DNA of 64,000 nt, taken from contig NZ_CP130945.1 in the NCBI RefSeq assembly GCF_050389805.1, forward strand, positions 2,666,001 through 2,730,000. The letters run 5' to 3'. The position numbers were made by a program, and so were the translations under genes. The first letter of the stretch is position 1; each line of letters starts with the position of its first letter. Source of the stretch: Bacillus_BD sp050389805 (GTDB taxonomy: Bacteria; Bacillota; Bacilli; Bacillales; Cytobacillaceae). The notes under the pieces were generated by a model. It did not search any database and was not told where the DNA came from. It worked only from the letters and a program-made list of their open reading frames with translations. Of this stretch, positions 43,892-52,787 are shown piece by piece.

Positions 43892-43904
43892 GGTGCTAGG
43901 CACC
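43892..43904. repeat. Degenerate copy of the palindromic repeat
   Basis: GGTGCTAGGCACC followed by ATCCATAATTGGGG resembles a worn GGTGACAGGCACC repeat. It lies in the gap between the second ahpF and the gene at 44004, which otherwise (43689-44003) holds only the ahpF promoter. Confidence 0.5.
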
Positions 43905-44003
43905 ATCCATAATTGGGGAATTCTATTGTTCATAAATTATACAATACTTGGATGGATGGGTTCCCAGATTGAGTTTTTCCATCCCAGAAAGGAGAGAAAT
44001 ACT

Positions 44004-44288
44004 TTGGTAAGCAAGATTCTATTAAATGAAAATGTCATTGAGGTACACCGTTTCCAACAAAGAGAATTAAACGGATTGCAAGAGATATTGGTAGAGTTTA
44101 AGGTAAGTAGTGAGAACTACCATGATATAGCTGTATTATTATATCAACAAACATTTGAGGTAGTAGTACCTGAGATTGGTTTACAATTTAAAGGAACGAT
44201 TCAGCAATATTCCACATCGATTACTAACTTATATGAAAAAGATCAAATTGGAGATTACTCATTAACGTTGCGTGAAACCCATAATTGA
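44004..44288 (+). CDS. Small conserved protein, possibly DUF3219 (YkvR-like)
   Basis: 94 aa from the TTG at 44004, preceded by AAAGGAGAG at good spacing; the frame is open further upstream but crosses a degenerate repeat. The sequence (SKILLNENVIEVHRFQQRELNGLQEILVEFKV, then VLLYQQTFEVVVPEIGLQFKGTIQQYSTS) looks like a small beta-rich protein. The resemblance to B. subtilis YkvR is from memory and weak. It is 15 bp upstream of a luciferase-like oxidoreductase gene and may be co-transcribed. Confidence 0.6.
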   Translation: MVSKILLNENVIEVHRFQQRELNGLQEILVEFKVSSENYHDIAVLLYQQTFEVVVPEIGLQFKGTIQQYSTSITNLYEKDQIGDYSLTLRETHN

Positions 44289-44303
44289 GAAAGAAGGGGT
44301 CAA

Positions 44304-45299
44304 ATGAAATTAAGTATTTTGGATCAGTCGCCAATATCGTCCAATCAAAGTGCAAGAGCGGCTCTTGAAGAATCTGTGAAATTGGCTCAGGTAGGAGATG
44401 AACTGGGATATACTCGCTACTGGATAGCTGAACATCATGATTTACCAGGACTTGCCTGCTCGGCACCAGAAGTGATGTTAAGCTATATAGGAGCAAAAAC
44501 AAAGAATATTAGAATAGGCTCGGGAGCGGTCTTACTCCCTCATTATAAGCCATATAAAATCGCTGAAACCTTTCATATGCTGGCTACGCTATTTCCAAAT
44601 CGCATTGATATTGGAATAGGACGTTCCCCTGGTGGTTCAGCTCAAGCTACAAATGCATTGTCTGATAACTTTTTACAACAGGTTTGGAAGATGCCTGTTT
44701 TAGTTAAGGATTTACTTCATTTTTTACATAATGACTTCCCAGAAGAACATGAGTTCTCAAAAGTGAAAGCTTCTCCAATTCCAGATATTTCACCAGAGCC
44801 ATGGCTTCTTGGAACAAGCAAGAAAAGTGCTATACTCGCTGCAGAAAATGGTTTGCCTTATGCTTTTGGTCAGTTTATGAGTGAGCAGGATGGGGAGGCA
44901 ATCATACAAGAATATAACGAACGTTTTACACCAAGAGAACCCGGACAACAACCAACCGTAATTTTAACAGTTTCAGCGATTTGTGCGGAAACGAATACAA
45001 AAGCAGAAGAGCTTGCCTTATGTTCACTCATGTGGTCACTACAAAAAGAAAAAGGGAAAGGTCAACAAGGTGTACCATCTTTACAAGAAACAAAGCAGTA
45101 TGTCCTTGATTCAAAAGAACAATCGACTTTTAAAAAAATGAAACAGAATATGATACTAGGAACTCCGCAAGTTGTAAGAAATAAATTAGAAGCCATACAG
45201 GAACAGTATCAAGCTGATGAAATCATGATTGTTACAATTACGCATTCACCAGAAGATCGAATTCAATCCTACCAATTGATCGCAAATGAAATGTTATAG
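44304..45299 (+). CDS. LLM-class (luciferase-like) flavin-dependent oxidoreductase
   Basis: 331 aa TIM-barrel flavin enzyme. The N-terminal LSILDQSPISSNQSARAALEESVKLAQVGDELGYTRYWIAEHHDLPGLACSAPEV is typical of the YwcH/alkanal-monooxygenase-like subgroup, and RIDIGIGRSPGG lies at about residue 100. It would use reduced FMN to oxidise an unknown substrate. AAGGGG precedes the ATG. It follows the small gene at 44004 closely. Confidence 0.88.
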   Translation: MKLSILDQSPISSNQSARAALEESVKLAQVGDELGYTRYWIAEHHDLPGLACSAPEVMLSYIGAKTKNIRIGSGAVLLPHYKPYKIAETFHMLATLFPNRIDIGIGRSPGGSAQATNALSDNFLQQVWKMPVLVKDLLHFLHNDFPEEHEFSKVKASPIPDISPEPWLLGTSKKSAILAAENGLPYAFGQFMSEQDGEAIIQEYNERFTPREPGQQPTVILTVSAICAETNTKAEELALCSLMWSLQKEKGKGQQGVPSLQETKQYVLDSKEQSTFKKMKQNMILGTPQVVRNKLEAIQEQYQADEIMIVTITHSPEDRIQSYQLIANEML

Positions 45300-45331
45300 T
45301 TAAATAGACTGTATTTAATAAGGAAAGAGGG

Positions 45332-45579
45332 ATGACGAAGGTAAAAATATCGATATCACCGATGGAATGCTGACTCACTCAGATAATTTTTTTGCTTATT
45401 TAAACAAGACAACAAGAGAGGTGGTTTATCTTACTTCGATCCATGAAAGGAAAAGGTACACTCCGTCGTTTTAGGGAGAAGATCGACTTTCTAGGACTGA
45501 CACAAAAGAGGCATTAAATACCGAAATCATCAATAAAAAGCAAAAGACTTTTGTAAAAAAATTGAAATATATAGAATAA
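45332..45579 (+). pseudogene. Decayed UPF0158-family gene
   Basis: AGGAAAGAGGG and ATG (45332) start MTKVKI, then a frameshift at about 45350 leads into DITDGMLTHSDNFFAYLNKTTREVVYLT, which matches the start of UPF0158 proteins. In that frame a TAG interrupts after RYTPSF, and reading continues to LNTEIINKKQKTFVKKLKYIE-stop. One frameshift, one stop and a large internal loss relative to the family (usually about 140 or more residues) mark it as dead. A palindromic repeat follows directly. Confidence 0.6.
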
Positions 45580-45583
45580 CTAT

Positions 45584-45620
45584 GGGCACCTTCCAGTTTA
45601 TGGAAGGTGCCTGTCACCCC
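45584..45620 (+). repeat. Palindromic repeat of the GGTGACAGGCACC family
   Basis: GGCACCTTCCA, loop GTTTA and TGGAAGGTGCC with the GTCACC foot on the right side. It sits between the UPF0158 remnant and the convergent lipoprotein gene, where it can act as a terminator. Confidence 0.85.
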
Positions 45621-45624
45621 ATTT

Positions 45625-46425
45625 TTAGTCTAATTCCATTTTAAATTCTACATGGTCCCCAATAACATGGGGGACTTGAATGCTGATGATAAGCGCATCG
45701 TCTTGAATGAAAGTGAATATTCCATGCTGATTGTCATTTAAATTTGGAAGATCCGCTTGATCGAAGGCCTGCTTGAGTACAGATGGATTCATGCTTTCAA
45801 CATAATCTTTTACAGCATTTGTTAATTCCTCGTTAGGGGGATTTTCTCGATCCATATATGGAACGGATTTGAACTTTTTAATAAATTCTTCGTTGACCTG
45901 GACGAAATCATCTAATCTTAATTTTTCACCATTAGGAAGATCAAGATTCGTTGTAAAAAGTAAATAACTAGGATACATGCCGCCTTTAAAATAGTAATCG
46001 CCTGTATAACGAATACTTAACGTATATGGAGTATTTAACATGACTTCATAGTCCATCGTTAATGTTGCATCAACATCCTCATATTGAGCGACATACTCAA
46101 GAATTTCTTTTTCTAATAATTCATTGATTTGCTGTTCTTTTAATTTATCTTCCATTTGGGTAAGTTGCGGATAATGAATGAGAAATCCTCCATTTTGATA
46201 GGTACTTTTCTTTAATTGATAGGGTTCTTTCATTTGATCTTTAGCAGGTATCTCTTCAATTGTAACTGATTCTTGTTCACTATCAGGAGGGTTATTTTCA
46301 ACTAATGGTTCATTGGCAGGGAAGTTATTTTCCACCTGTTCACTTTGACAAGCAGCTAGAAATATACTGAGACTGGCAATAAGAAGCCATGTTCCTTTTT
46401 TCATCCATAACTCAAATCCCTTCAT
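45625..46425 (-). CDS. Lipoprotein with DUF3298/RsiV-like C-terminal domain
   Basis: About 266 aa if the ATG at 46425 is used (AGGTGG upstream); the ATG at 46404 gives a cleaner signal (MKKGTWLLIASLSIFLAAC). The lipobox is FLAAC. A linker rich in Glu, Asn and Pro (about 30-65) leads to a domain with YQLKKSTYQNGGFLIHYPQL, YYFKGGMYPSYLLFTTNLDLPNGEKLRLDDF and a final beta section, which resembles the DUF4163/DUF3298 pair of RsiV and PdaC. It may sense or bind cell-wall material outside the membrane. Confidence 0.75.
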   Translation of the reverse strand: MKGFELWMKKGTWLLIASLSIFLAACQSEQVENNFPANEPLVENNPPDSEQESVTIEEIPAKDQMKEPYQLKKSTYQNGGFLIHYPQLTQMEDKLKEQQINELLEKEILEYVAQYEDVDATLTMDYEVMLNTPYTLSIRYTGDYYFKGGMYPSYLLFTTNLDLPNGEKLRLDDFVQVNEEFIKKFKSVPYMDRENPPNEELTNAVKDYVESMNPSVLKQAFDQADLPNLNDNQHGIFTFIQDDALIISIQVPHVIGDHVEFKMELD

Positions 46426-46476
46426 TAAAATGAAATCCACCTAAATATATGATCAAATTGTTGCCATATGAACGAA

Positions 46477-47820
46477 CTAGCCTGCATTTTCCGCAAATAA
46501 TTGTTTCTTTTTCCAGTTACCCCATTTAAAGTAGGAAAATGAGAAAATACTGCTAATGATAAAACTAATCCCCATTCCAAAGGCAATACCGTTTTGCCCC
46601 ATAAAGGAGGAGCAAATATACGTTAATGGATAACGGAGAATCCAAAATGAAAGGATATTCAGCACCAACACTTGATACATTGCTCCAGATCCTCGAACAA
46701 TGCCATTTAAGATAAAATTCAATCCAATAAAAGGATAGAAGAAGGCAATGATTTTTAAGTAATCAGTTCCAAAGTTTACCGCTTGAGTTTCCTTAATAAA
46801 CAATCTAGTTAAAGGTTCAGCAAAAAGAAAGATAAGAACCGCAATCACGATCATAATCATAAAATTAATCAATGCCCCGAAAATGGCGATCTCTCGCACA
46901 CGATCCCAGCGATTCGCACCGATATTTTGACCCGCCATGCTATTGACAGCCGTTCCTAATGCCATCGCGGGTAATGTAATCAAGCTGTCAATTCGTTGTG
47001 AAGATCCAAATCCAGCCACGACAGCCCCACCAAAGGAATTGACGACGGTCATGATAGCGGTAATCCCAGCATAAATCACGGCCATTTGAAGACCAGACGG
47101 GATGCCGAGTTGCAGAATCAATTTTACTTCTTCCCATTTAGGCAGTGAAGGGTAGGTAAATGGTACGACTTTGAGTTGCAATGTGTACAAGAATCCCAGT
47201 ATAAAGGCTATTCCTTGTGAAAAGACCGTCGCTAGAGCAGCCCCTTGGATTCCCCAATTAAAAACAGAAATGAATAAGGGATCTAGAATACTATTTAAAA
47301 TTGCTGCTACCAACACAAATATTAAGGGGGTTTTACTGTCTCCAATAGCCCTTAATACAGTAGCGATAAAGTTGTACCCCATTAAAAATAAGATCCCTAG
47401 AAAATTAATTTGTAAGTAAGCATTTGCTTCTTCCAACATCTCTAGAGGGGTATTTAACATCACTAATATTTGTTTGGAAAATAGAAAGCCAATGATTCCA
47501 ACAAGAACAGATAATAAACTAAGAACAACGACAAAAGCATTTAAATACGTCTTTAATCCATGTATGTCTGCCTTACCTTTTTGCTGAGAAAGGATGGTCA
47601 ATGAAGCATTATTGATCCCAATAATAAATGAAAGAATGGTCAACACGACAGTGGATGATATGGTCACGGCACCGAGAGCATCGGCACCGAGTAAGTTTCC
47701 TACCCATAAACTATCAATAAATTGATAAGATACTTGTAATAGATTGGTAAGCATAATCGGTCCGGAAAAAAGGAGTAATTGTTGCATTACTCGACCTTTT
47801 GTAAAATCGTGGATAGCCAA
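46477..47820 (-). CDS. MATE-family efflux transporter
   Basis: 447 aa with 12 hydrophobic helices in two similar halves. The N-terminal GRVMQQLLLFSGPIMLTNLLQVSYQFIDSLWVGNLLGADALGAV and the second-half GTAVNSMAGQNIGANRWDRVREIA are MATE signatures. It should expel cationic drugs or metabolites using sodium or protons. The start is TTG with AAGGAGTG upstream. It ends 51 bp before the lipoprotein gene on the same strand. Confidence 0.93.
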   Translation of the reverse strand: MAIHDFTKGRVMQQLLLFSGPIMLTNLLQVSYQFIDSLWVGNLLGADALGAVTISSTVVLTILSFIIGINNASLTILSQQKGKADIHGLKTYLNAFVVVLSLLSVLVGIIGFLFSKQILVMLNTPLEMLEEANAYLQINFLGILFLMGYNFIATVLRAIGDSKTPLIFVLVAAILNSILDPLFISVFNWGIQGAALATVFSQGIAFILGFLYTLQLKVVPFTYPSLPKWEEVKLILQLGIPSGLQMAVIYAGITAIMTVVNSFGGAVVAGFGSSQRIDSLITLPAMALGTAVNSMAGQNIGANRWDRVREIAIFGALINFMIMIVIAVLIFLFAEPLTRLFIKETQAVNFGTDYLKIIAFFYPFIGLNFILNGIVRGSGAMYQVLVLNILSFWILRYPLTYICSSFMGQNGIAFGMGISFIISSIFSFSYFKWGNWKKKQLFAENAG

Positions 47821-48007
47821 AAAAAGAGCACTCCTTATCTAAAATGAATTCTTAAGATATTCTAACAGACTATGAAACATTCTTTAAATGTTATGATATA
47901 GTAGTGGCCGATTAAAAAAAAGGAAAAGACCTCCAGGTTCATGTAAAGTTATCTAAATGTATATTTGTTATAAAAGGATATATTTTATAGAAAAGATGAA
48001 AGACTTA

Positions 48008-48041
48008 CAAACCTTCCAAATAATGGGAGGTGCCTGTCACC
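48008..48041 (+). repeat. Palindromic repeat of the GGTGACAGGCACC family
   Basis: ACCTTCC, loop AAATAAT and GGGAGGTGCCTGTCACC. The left foot is missing (a half-length copy). It lies in the 47821-48132 gap between divergent genes, which otherwise shows no gene. Confidence 0.7.
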
Positions 48042-48132
48042 TTAAAAGGAAAAAAGTGGTTGTTTGTCGAAGTATATGGTATAGACTAGAAGTTTTTAAT
48101 TCTGTCTAATCATAATGAGTCGGGGTGATCTC

Positions 48133-48561
48133 ATGACAAGACAATTAATTGTTCCTATTGATGAATCCACACATTCTCATCGAGCTTTACAATACGCATG
48201 TACGGTGGCAAAAGAGGTGGATGCCCGGATTATGCTTGTTAATGTCCAACCAAGCTATGACACATTTCCAAATATTCATCGATTTGTATCTAAAGCAGAT
48301 ATTGAATTGTATATTCAAGAAACAGCTGAAGAAATTTTAGAAAAAGCGATTAAAGCAGTAGAGCAACTAGATGTGGAGCTAGAGAAGGTAGTATGTACAG
48401 GGGTTCCGAAAGTCGAGATTACGAAACTAGCAAAAGAACGGAAAGCAACCAGTATCATTATGGGTACTCGGGGTTTAGGAGCTGTAAAAAGCGCCTTTAT
48501 CGGAAGTGTTAGTTTAGGAGTTTTACAGCTAGCCCCTTGTCCAGTTACATTAGTTCCATAA
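48133..48561 (+). CDS. Universal stress protein, UspA family
   Basis: 142 aa from the ATG at 48133 (GGGGTGAT upstream; an in-frame ATG at 48115 is less likely). It has the nucleotide-binding alpha/beta fold: N-terminal LIVPIDESTHSHRALQYACTVAKEVDARIMLVNVQ and the ATP-binding loop GTRGLGAVKSAFIGSVS (G-2x-G-9x-G-S type) near the C-terminus, ending CPVTLVP. It is a cytoplasmic stress protein, monocistronic, with a palindromic repeat as its terminator. Confidence 0.93.
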   Translation: MTRQLIVPIDESTHSHRALQYACTVAKEVDARIMLVNVQPSYDTFPNIHRFVSKADIELYIQETAEEILEKAIKAVEQLDVELEKVVCTGVPKVEITKLAKERKATSIIMGTRGLGAVKSAFIGSVSLGVLQLAPCPVTLVP

Positions 48562-48567
48562 TTTTAC

Positions 48568-48604
48568 AGGTGTCAGGCACCTTCCAGTTTCTGGAGGTGC
48601 TTTG
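48568..48604 (+). repeat. Palindromic repeat of the GGTGACAGGCACC family
   Basis: AGGTGTCAGGCACCTTCCAG, a TTT loop and CTGGAGGTGC, followed by TTTG. It directly follows the universal stress protein gene. One A/T change in the foot (GTGTC for GTGAC). Confidence 0.8.
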
Positions 48605-48687
48605 AACTGCAGTTTTTGGTATTCCTTCTGTATTCCATACATATAATGTAATATTACAACTAAGATTTGACTAGAGGGGGAATTTCA

Positions 48688-49146
48688 TTGACCATTACAG
48701 CGATTGGCTTTGAGCTAGTTTCCTATCAGGCTATCCCCATGTTACCAGGTCATACTTTTGTGATCAGTGTTAAACAAAAAGACGGTAAAACCTTATTAAG
48801 TACGGGAAAAGATGTCTATCATAGTAATGGGTTAGTATTATCAAACAAACGAATTACTGCAACAGGTCGCCTCCATCATTTACCAGAACGTAATTCTCTC
48901 TTTAATGGTTCCCTCGAAACGATTGCTTGTATTCCAATGGAAATTTTATTGGAAAATCCATTAGATATTTGGATAGATCTGAGAACACCAAACGAAAAAA
49001 TAACCAGTCAACTTAAACAAACAGCCTATATTTATTTTATTAAACAAGTCGATCAGAACTTTAATCAAGTTCCTCTATATTTTGAACCTACCTCTGTCCA
49101 TTCTCTTTCTCCCACAGAGATTCGCTTTGAAGTTACTCTTCCATAA
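48688..49146 (+). CDS. Uncharacterised protein
   Basis: 152 aa from the TTG at 48688, with AGAGGGGGAATTTC upstream. I do not recognise it. The sequence (TITAIGFELVSYQAIPMLPGHTFVISVKQKDGKTLLSTGKDVY, later LENPLDIWIDLRTPNEKITSQL) is beta-rich and soluble, without signal or membrane segments. It is alone between the universal stress protein gene and a convergent permease, closed by a terminator at 49156. Confidence 0.65.
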   Translation: MTITAIGFELVSYQAIPMLPGHTFVISVKQKDGKTLLSTGKDVYHSNGLVLSNKRITATGRLHHLPERNSLFNGSLETIACIPMEILLENPLDIWIDLRTPNEKITSQLKQTAYIYFIKQVDQNFNQVPLYFEPTSVHSLSPTEIRFEVTLP

Positions 49147-49155
49147 TCTGCAAAA

Positions 49156-49190
49156 AAGAATAGAAAAGACAATCTGTCTTATCTATTCTT
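49156..49190. terminator. Terminator between convergent genes
   Basis: AAGAATAGA-A-AAGACA pairs with TGTCTT-A-TCTATTCTT around an ATC loop (15 bp with one mismatch). On the minus strand a T-run follows, so it mainly ends the permease gene. Confidence 0.85.
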
Positions 49191-49219
49191 CAATAGGATG
49201 ATTAAATCAATTTGTTCAT

Positions 49220-50335
49220 TTAAACAACCAATGGAGTGACAATCAGTACGATTATAAATGCCGTAATTAAACGCATCGTAATTCCTAATACTGCTGCACT
49301 TATTGCTTCTCTTTCATTTAAGTCTGAATTAGCTGCCCAAACAACAGGAATTTGACCAAAGACAGTAGACAATGGCAAACCTGAAGAGGCTAAAACGAAC
49401 GAACCGATTACCAAACGTGGGTCCATAGTAGATGCAACTTCTGCTAATTTTCCCATCGCCAAGGTTGGACTTGCCAAAATCGATAAAATTCCTGTTTCAG
49501 GATCTATATTTAAGGTTAAAAGAACCGAGGATAGTCCTGACTCAATATAAGTCCAGACACCGGCATAATCTAATATTCCAATAGCTGCAAGAACGACGGC
49601 TACAGCAGGGATGATTAATAAGAACAATAATTCGGCGCCTTCTCTTGCTGCATTAAAAAGGGTAGGCATGAATTTTGTTTCGGGGGTAAATTTTGGCAAA
49701 TTTTCAAGTTGTACAGCCTTCGTATTTCGATAAAACGTTTTGGATAATAAAAAAGGCACAAAAATGACAGGGATAAAAACAGCAAGAACCACAACAATAA
49801 AGGCGTCGACGCCAACAGCTGTTAGAGCCACTATGCCTAACATAAAGGTCGAAAAAGATTGCTGAGATTGAACCATTGTAATAACAGCAATCTTTTGTTC
49901 ATCTTTTGTTGCACCAGCTCTTTTTAAAATAGGTCCAGCAATTTTACCTGCTGCATTAATATCACCTAAAATATTATATATACTTGGGATGGCGACTGCT
50001 GGATTAATATTCATCCGTCTTGTAACCGGTATAAAAATCCTCATTAATGCATCAGTAAATCCGAGTCTTTCTAACAATCTTCCAATAATCACACTGACAA
50101 TAATCGCCACTCCAACTGTTCCTGTTAAAAATACATTGACCACGGTTGGGTATACACGATCAACAATAGCACTAAAGGCACCTGCTAGTGTTGCGGGTGA
50201 AATGAACAGCACGAGTAATGACGTTATCACTAATACAAGTCCAATGACTTCAATTCTTGTCCATGAACGTAATTTAGGCTGGTCGATCGCTATTTCTTCA
50301 ATATTTGGTCTAGTTTCAGTATTCATTTCACTCAT
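49220..50335 (-). CDS. Nucleoside-recognition/gate-domain membrane protein
   Basis: 371 aa with about nine hydrophobic helices. Two gate-like modules are visible: IIGRLLERLGFTDALMRIFIPVTRRMNINPAVAIPSIYNILGDINAAG and, in the second half, ILDYAGVWTYIESGLSSVLLTL. It is of the family with spore maturation/nucleoside-transporter gate domains; the cargo is unknown. It lies 17 bp after the NIF3-family gene, with which it forms an operon. ATG at 50335 follows GGGGGCGA. Confidence 0.8.
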   Translation of the reverse strand: MSEMNTETRPNIEEIAIDQPKLRSWTRIEVIGLVLVITSLLVLFISPATLAGAFSAIVDRVYPTVVNVFLTGTVGVAIIVSVIIGRLLERLGFTDALMRIFIPVTRRMNINPAVAIPSIYNILGDINAAGKIAGPILKRAGATKDEQKIAVITMVQSQQSFSTFMLGIVALTAVGVDAFIVVVLAVFIPVIFVPFLLSKTFYRNTKAVQLENLPKFTPETKFMPTLFNAAREGAELLFLLIIPAVAVVLAAIGILDYAGVWTYIESGLSSVLLTLNIDPETGILSILASPTLAMGKLAEVASTMDPRLVIGSFVLASSGLPLSTVFGQIPVVWAANSDLNEREAISAAVLGITMRLITAFIIVLIVTPLVV

Positions 50336-50352
50336 TTATATCGCCCCCAACA

Positions 50353-51372
50353 TTATATATCATTTTTCACCTTTTGAATTAGATATTGCGAAGCCATATC
50401 ATAGGCATATTGCTTCATATCAAGCGTGCCGACTTCATCTAATCTAGTACTAGTAATTCTCTCACGAAAAATCACTATCTCTACTCCTGGTAAAAGGGAT
50501 TGAAGAGCATAGGCGAGTGGTAATCCATTTTCTAGAATTTCTAAAACATGACAATTGCCTACAACAAAATTGAGTCCCAATTCTCTAGCCGTTTCGATTA
50601 ATTCATGTCCTTCATAAACACGACTGATTGAAGCCAAGACGGTATCTGCTTCAGGATGCTCTATAACAGCCTGACGTAAATGATCAGAAGTAAAACCAGT
50701 ATGCGGGAAAATATGGAGAATATTTTCAACCAAACTATCTTCATTTCCTACTAGAATTCTACCTTTTGTGACTAAGCTAGTTTCAATGAGAGAAGAGACC
50801 CCACGTATTTCCTTTTCTACAAATACTAGCGATTCTTCTTCATGTAATCCCATAAATCGATCCAATCTATGAAGCATATCTCCTAATGTGCGGACATCTG
50901 CTACTGTTTTTCCAACAAATAGCACATTTCCATGTTCGCCACCATATGAAATTTCAGAACGATAGGCTCGATGTCCATGTAAAAATGAAATTCCAGGGTG
51001 AAGACCATGGAAAGCTTCATGAAGTTCAAAAGCGGCAATTCCATATAAATCTAAATAGTTTTTAAGTGTGACTCCACCCGAATTCGCGGCTTCTGCGATG
51101 GGATGGTGAGCGACAATCGCATCAACACCTGTTGCTCCGGCCATTTCAATACTTCCTTCAGTCATGGTCATGGTAACTGCGATTTTTTTTATTTCTTTGT
51201 CTAAATCTCCATAAACAAGACCTGGTGTTTCAACAATACTTTTACCAGGTAAATTGGATGATTTCATTAAAACAAAAGGGTGCTTACCTGACGAGTAATC
51301 GGCATGTGATTTAATCACTCTGCCACCTGTTAGCTCATCTAATGCTTGTAAAATATCTTTTACATAAAACAT
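50353..51372 (-). CDS. NIF3-family dinuclear-metal protein
   Basis: 339 aa from the ATG at 51372 (TAGGAGGT upstream; earlier in-frame starts lack a site). The family motif VDAIVAHHPIAEAANSGGV (about residues 76-94) has the two metal-binding His, and further ligands are plausible in the FELHEAFHGLHPG segment and the C-terminal part. It differs from standard NIF3 (YqfO) because it lacks the inserted PII-like domain and is tied to a membrane permease. Likely a hydrolase acting on what the permease moves. Confidence 0.82.
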   Translation of the reverse strand: MFYVKDILQALDELTGGRVIKSHADYSSGKHPFVLMKSSNLPGKSIVETPGLVYGDLDKEIKKIAVTMTMTEGSIEMAGATGVDAIVAHHPIAEAANSGGVTLKNYLDLYGIAAFELHEAFHGLHPGISFLHGHRAYRSEISYGGEHGNVLFVGKTVADVRTLGDMLHRLDRFMGLHEEESLVFVEKEIRGVSSLIETSLVTKGRILVGNEDSLVENILHIFPHTGFTSDHLRQAVIEHPEADTVLASISRVYEGHELIETARELGLNFVVGNCHVLEILENGLPLAYALQSLLPGVEIVIFRERITSTRLDEVGTLDMKQYAYDMASQYLIQKVKNDI

Positions 51373-51514
51373 AATTCTACCTCCTATTTTTGTTAGAATA
51401 GGCTTTTCCATGTTTCTTGTTGAATAACAAGCTAAATCTGTTTATTGAAAAGTTTGAATGTACAGATACAGCTATTGAAATGTCAAACATATGGGGAATT
51501 AAGCCTTAAAAATA

Positions 51515-51577
51515 TAAAAAACCGCCAATACAAATCGGACAGATGTAGCAACTGTCTGAAAGTATTGACGGTTTTCC
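51515..51577 (-). terminator. Branched hairpin terminator of the DUF2294 gene
   Basis: On the minus strand, AAAACCGTCAATAC pairs with GTATTGGCGGTTTT with one mismatch and encloses a GACAG/CTGTC inner hairpin. A run of T follows, 45 bp after the stop codon. Confidence 0.85.
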
Positions 51578-51621
51578 TGCACTCAAATAGAGTTCATTTT
51601 ACCAGTCTCATTTTTAATTAT

Positions 51622-51987
51622 TTATAAACCAGAAAGATAATGCTTGGCATCCTTGTCCAAAAAAATCAGTGTACCCGAATATTCTGTAACGGGATCATAA
51701 TCTTTTAAGACAGAATGGACTTTCATTTGATATTTTTCTTCTAGAACCTTTTGTATTTCTAATTTAAATGAATCAATAATGGCCATATCTGCCATGCGGG
51801 TAATAAGTCGATTGTTCTCGTCCAAAAATTTTAATGAGGAAATTCTTTTATGTATGGCGAAAATAATCACTTTATCCCCAACAATATCGACCTTTTGACG
51901 TTTCACACCAGTGTCAAACATCCGAAGGTTAATCGAATTGTAATCCTTAATTAATTCCTGTTTAAATTGACCGACTGACCAAAGCAT
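51622..51987 (-). CDS. DUF2294-like protein
   Basis: 121 aa, soluble. VIIFAIHKRISSLKFLDENNRLITRMADMAIIDSFKLEIQKVLEEKYQMKVHSVLKDYDPVTE follows the pattern of DUF2294 (a strand, a helix with basic residues, a late short D-rich loop and final strand TLIFLD). Function unknown. It is monocistronic, with GGTGATGG just before the ATG. Confidence 0.68.
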   Translation of the reverse strand: MLWSVGQFKQELIKDYNSINLRMFDTGVKRQKVDIVGDKVIIFAIHKRISSLKFLDENNRLITRMADMAIIDSFKLEIQKVLEEKYQMKVHSVLKDYDPVTEYSGTLIFLDKDAKHYLSGL

Positions 51988-52133
51988 TCCATCACCTATT
52001 ATTTTAAGTAGTGGTTGAAAAAAACATTTTAAATGATAGAATTTTCTGAAATTTAATCTATATTAAATCTATCATACGATATCTGATTTGTAAATAAGAA
52101 TTTTTTATTTTATTAGAACTCTTTCATTTAAAT

Positions 52134-52160
52134 AGAAAAACCATCTAGATTTCTAGATGG
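52134..52160 (-). terminator. Terminator of the cupredoxin gene
   Basis: CCATCTAGA and TCTAGATGG (9 bp, TT loop), followed on the minus strand by TTTTTC. Confidence 0.85.
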
Positions 52161-52179
52161 CGTCTAAACTTTTATAAAA

Positions 52180-52629
52180 CTAATCCACAACAATATACCC
52201 AATCATAGGTCCATTTTGTTCAAGAGTTTGATGAGCCGTGCAAATTAATCGGTATGTGCCTTCTTTATCAAAACGGACGGTAAGTTCGGATTCTTTTCCC
52301 TTCTGTATGACACCTTTGTAGTCCGTTCCTTCAATGTAAAATGGATGTTCTTTACCATTGACCCCATAAATCTTTAGTGTCACATTTTGCCCTTTTGGAA
52401 CAACAACGGTTCCCGGATCCCATCGGTAGGCTTCAATTTCTTTACCGTCATCGGTCTTAGTTGAAAATTCACCTGTTACCATATTAATAACATAAGTGTT
52501 TTCTGAATTTGTTAATTGTCCACTTGTCGGCATCGGTTCAGATTGATTCAAATACCAAGTACCTAAAAATAAAAATGGAATCGCTGGTAAAATAAAGAGT
52601 CCAAGTTTACGAGTTAGACTGTCCTTCAT
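52180..52629 (-). CDS. Membrane-anchored cupredoxin-domain protein
   Basis: 149 aa. The N-terminal helix (LGLFILPAIPFLFLGTWYL) anchors it with the domain outside. The cupredoxin part (about 45-149) has likely copper ligands His in GKEHPFYIEG, Cys and His in YRLICTAHQT and Met in PMIGYIVVD. It resembles a type I copper or CuA-like domain such as in cytochrome oxidase subunit II, but only one Cys is seen, so a mononuclear site fits better. Probably an electron carrier or copper chaperone. Confidence 0.85.
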   Translation of the reverse strand: MKDSLTRKLGLFILPAIPFLFLGTWYLNQSEPMPTSGQLTNSENTYVINMVTGEFSTKTDDGKEIEAYRWDPGTVVVPKGQNVTLKIYGVNGKEHPFYIEGTDYKGVIQKGKESELTVRFDKEGTYRLICTAHQTLEQNGPMIGYIVVD

Positions 52630-52714
52630 GGAAATCCCTCCCAGGATAGCTTGTCTGTAGAGTATATGAAGCAGGGGAGGGGAACTTGTCTAAAAGGTTG
52701 AGATTTTTGCAATA

Positions 52715-52745
52715 AAAAAAGCAGCGTCAATATAGTCGCTGCTTT
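52715..52745 (-). terminator. Terminator of the small gene at 52788
   Basis: AAAGCAGCG and CGCTGCTTT (9 bp, 10-nt loop), followed by T's on the minus strand. Confidence 0.9.
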
Positions 52746-52787
52746 GTATAAAAAAGATCCACTTTCAATTTTAGTAGTAGGTCTAAA

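Noticed and set aside
43893..44003. GTG-started extension of the small gene at 44004
   Set aside because: The extension translates a degenerate repeat, while TTG 44004 has a strong ribosome binding site.
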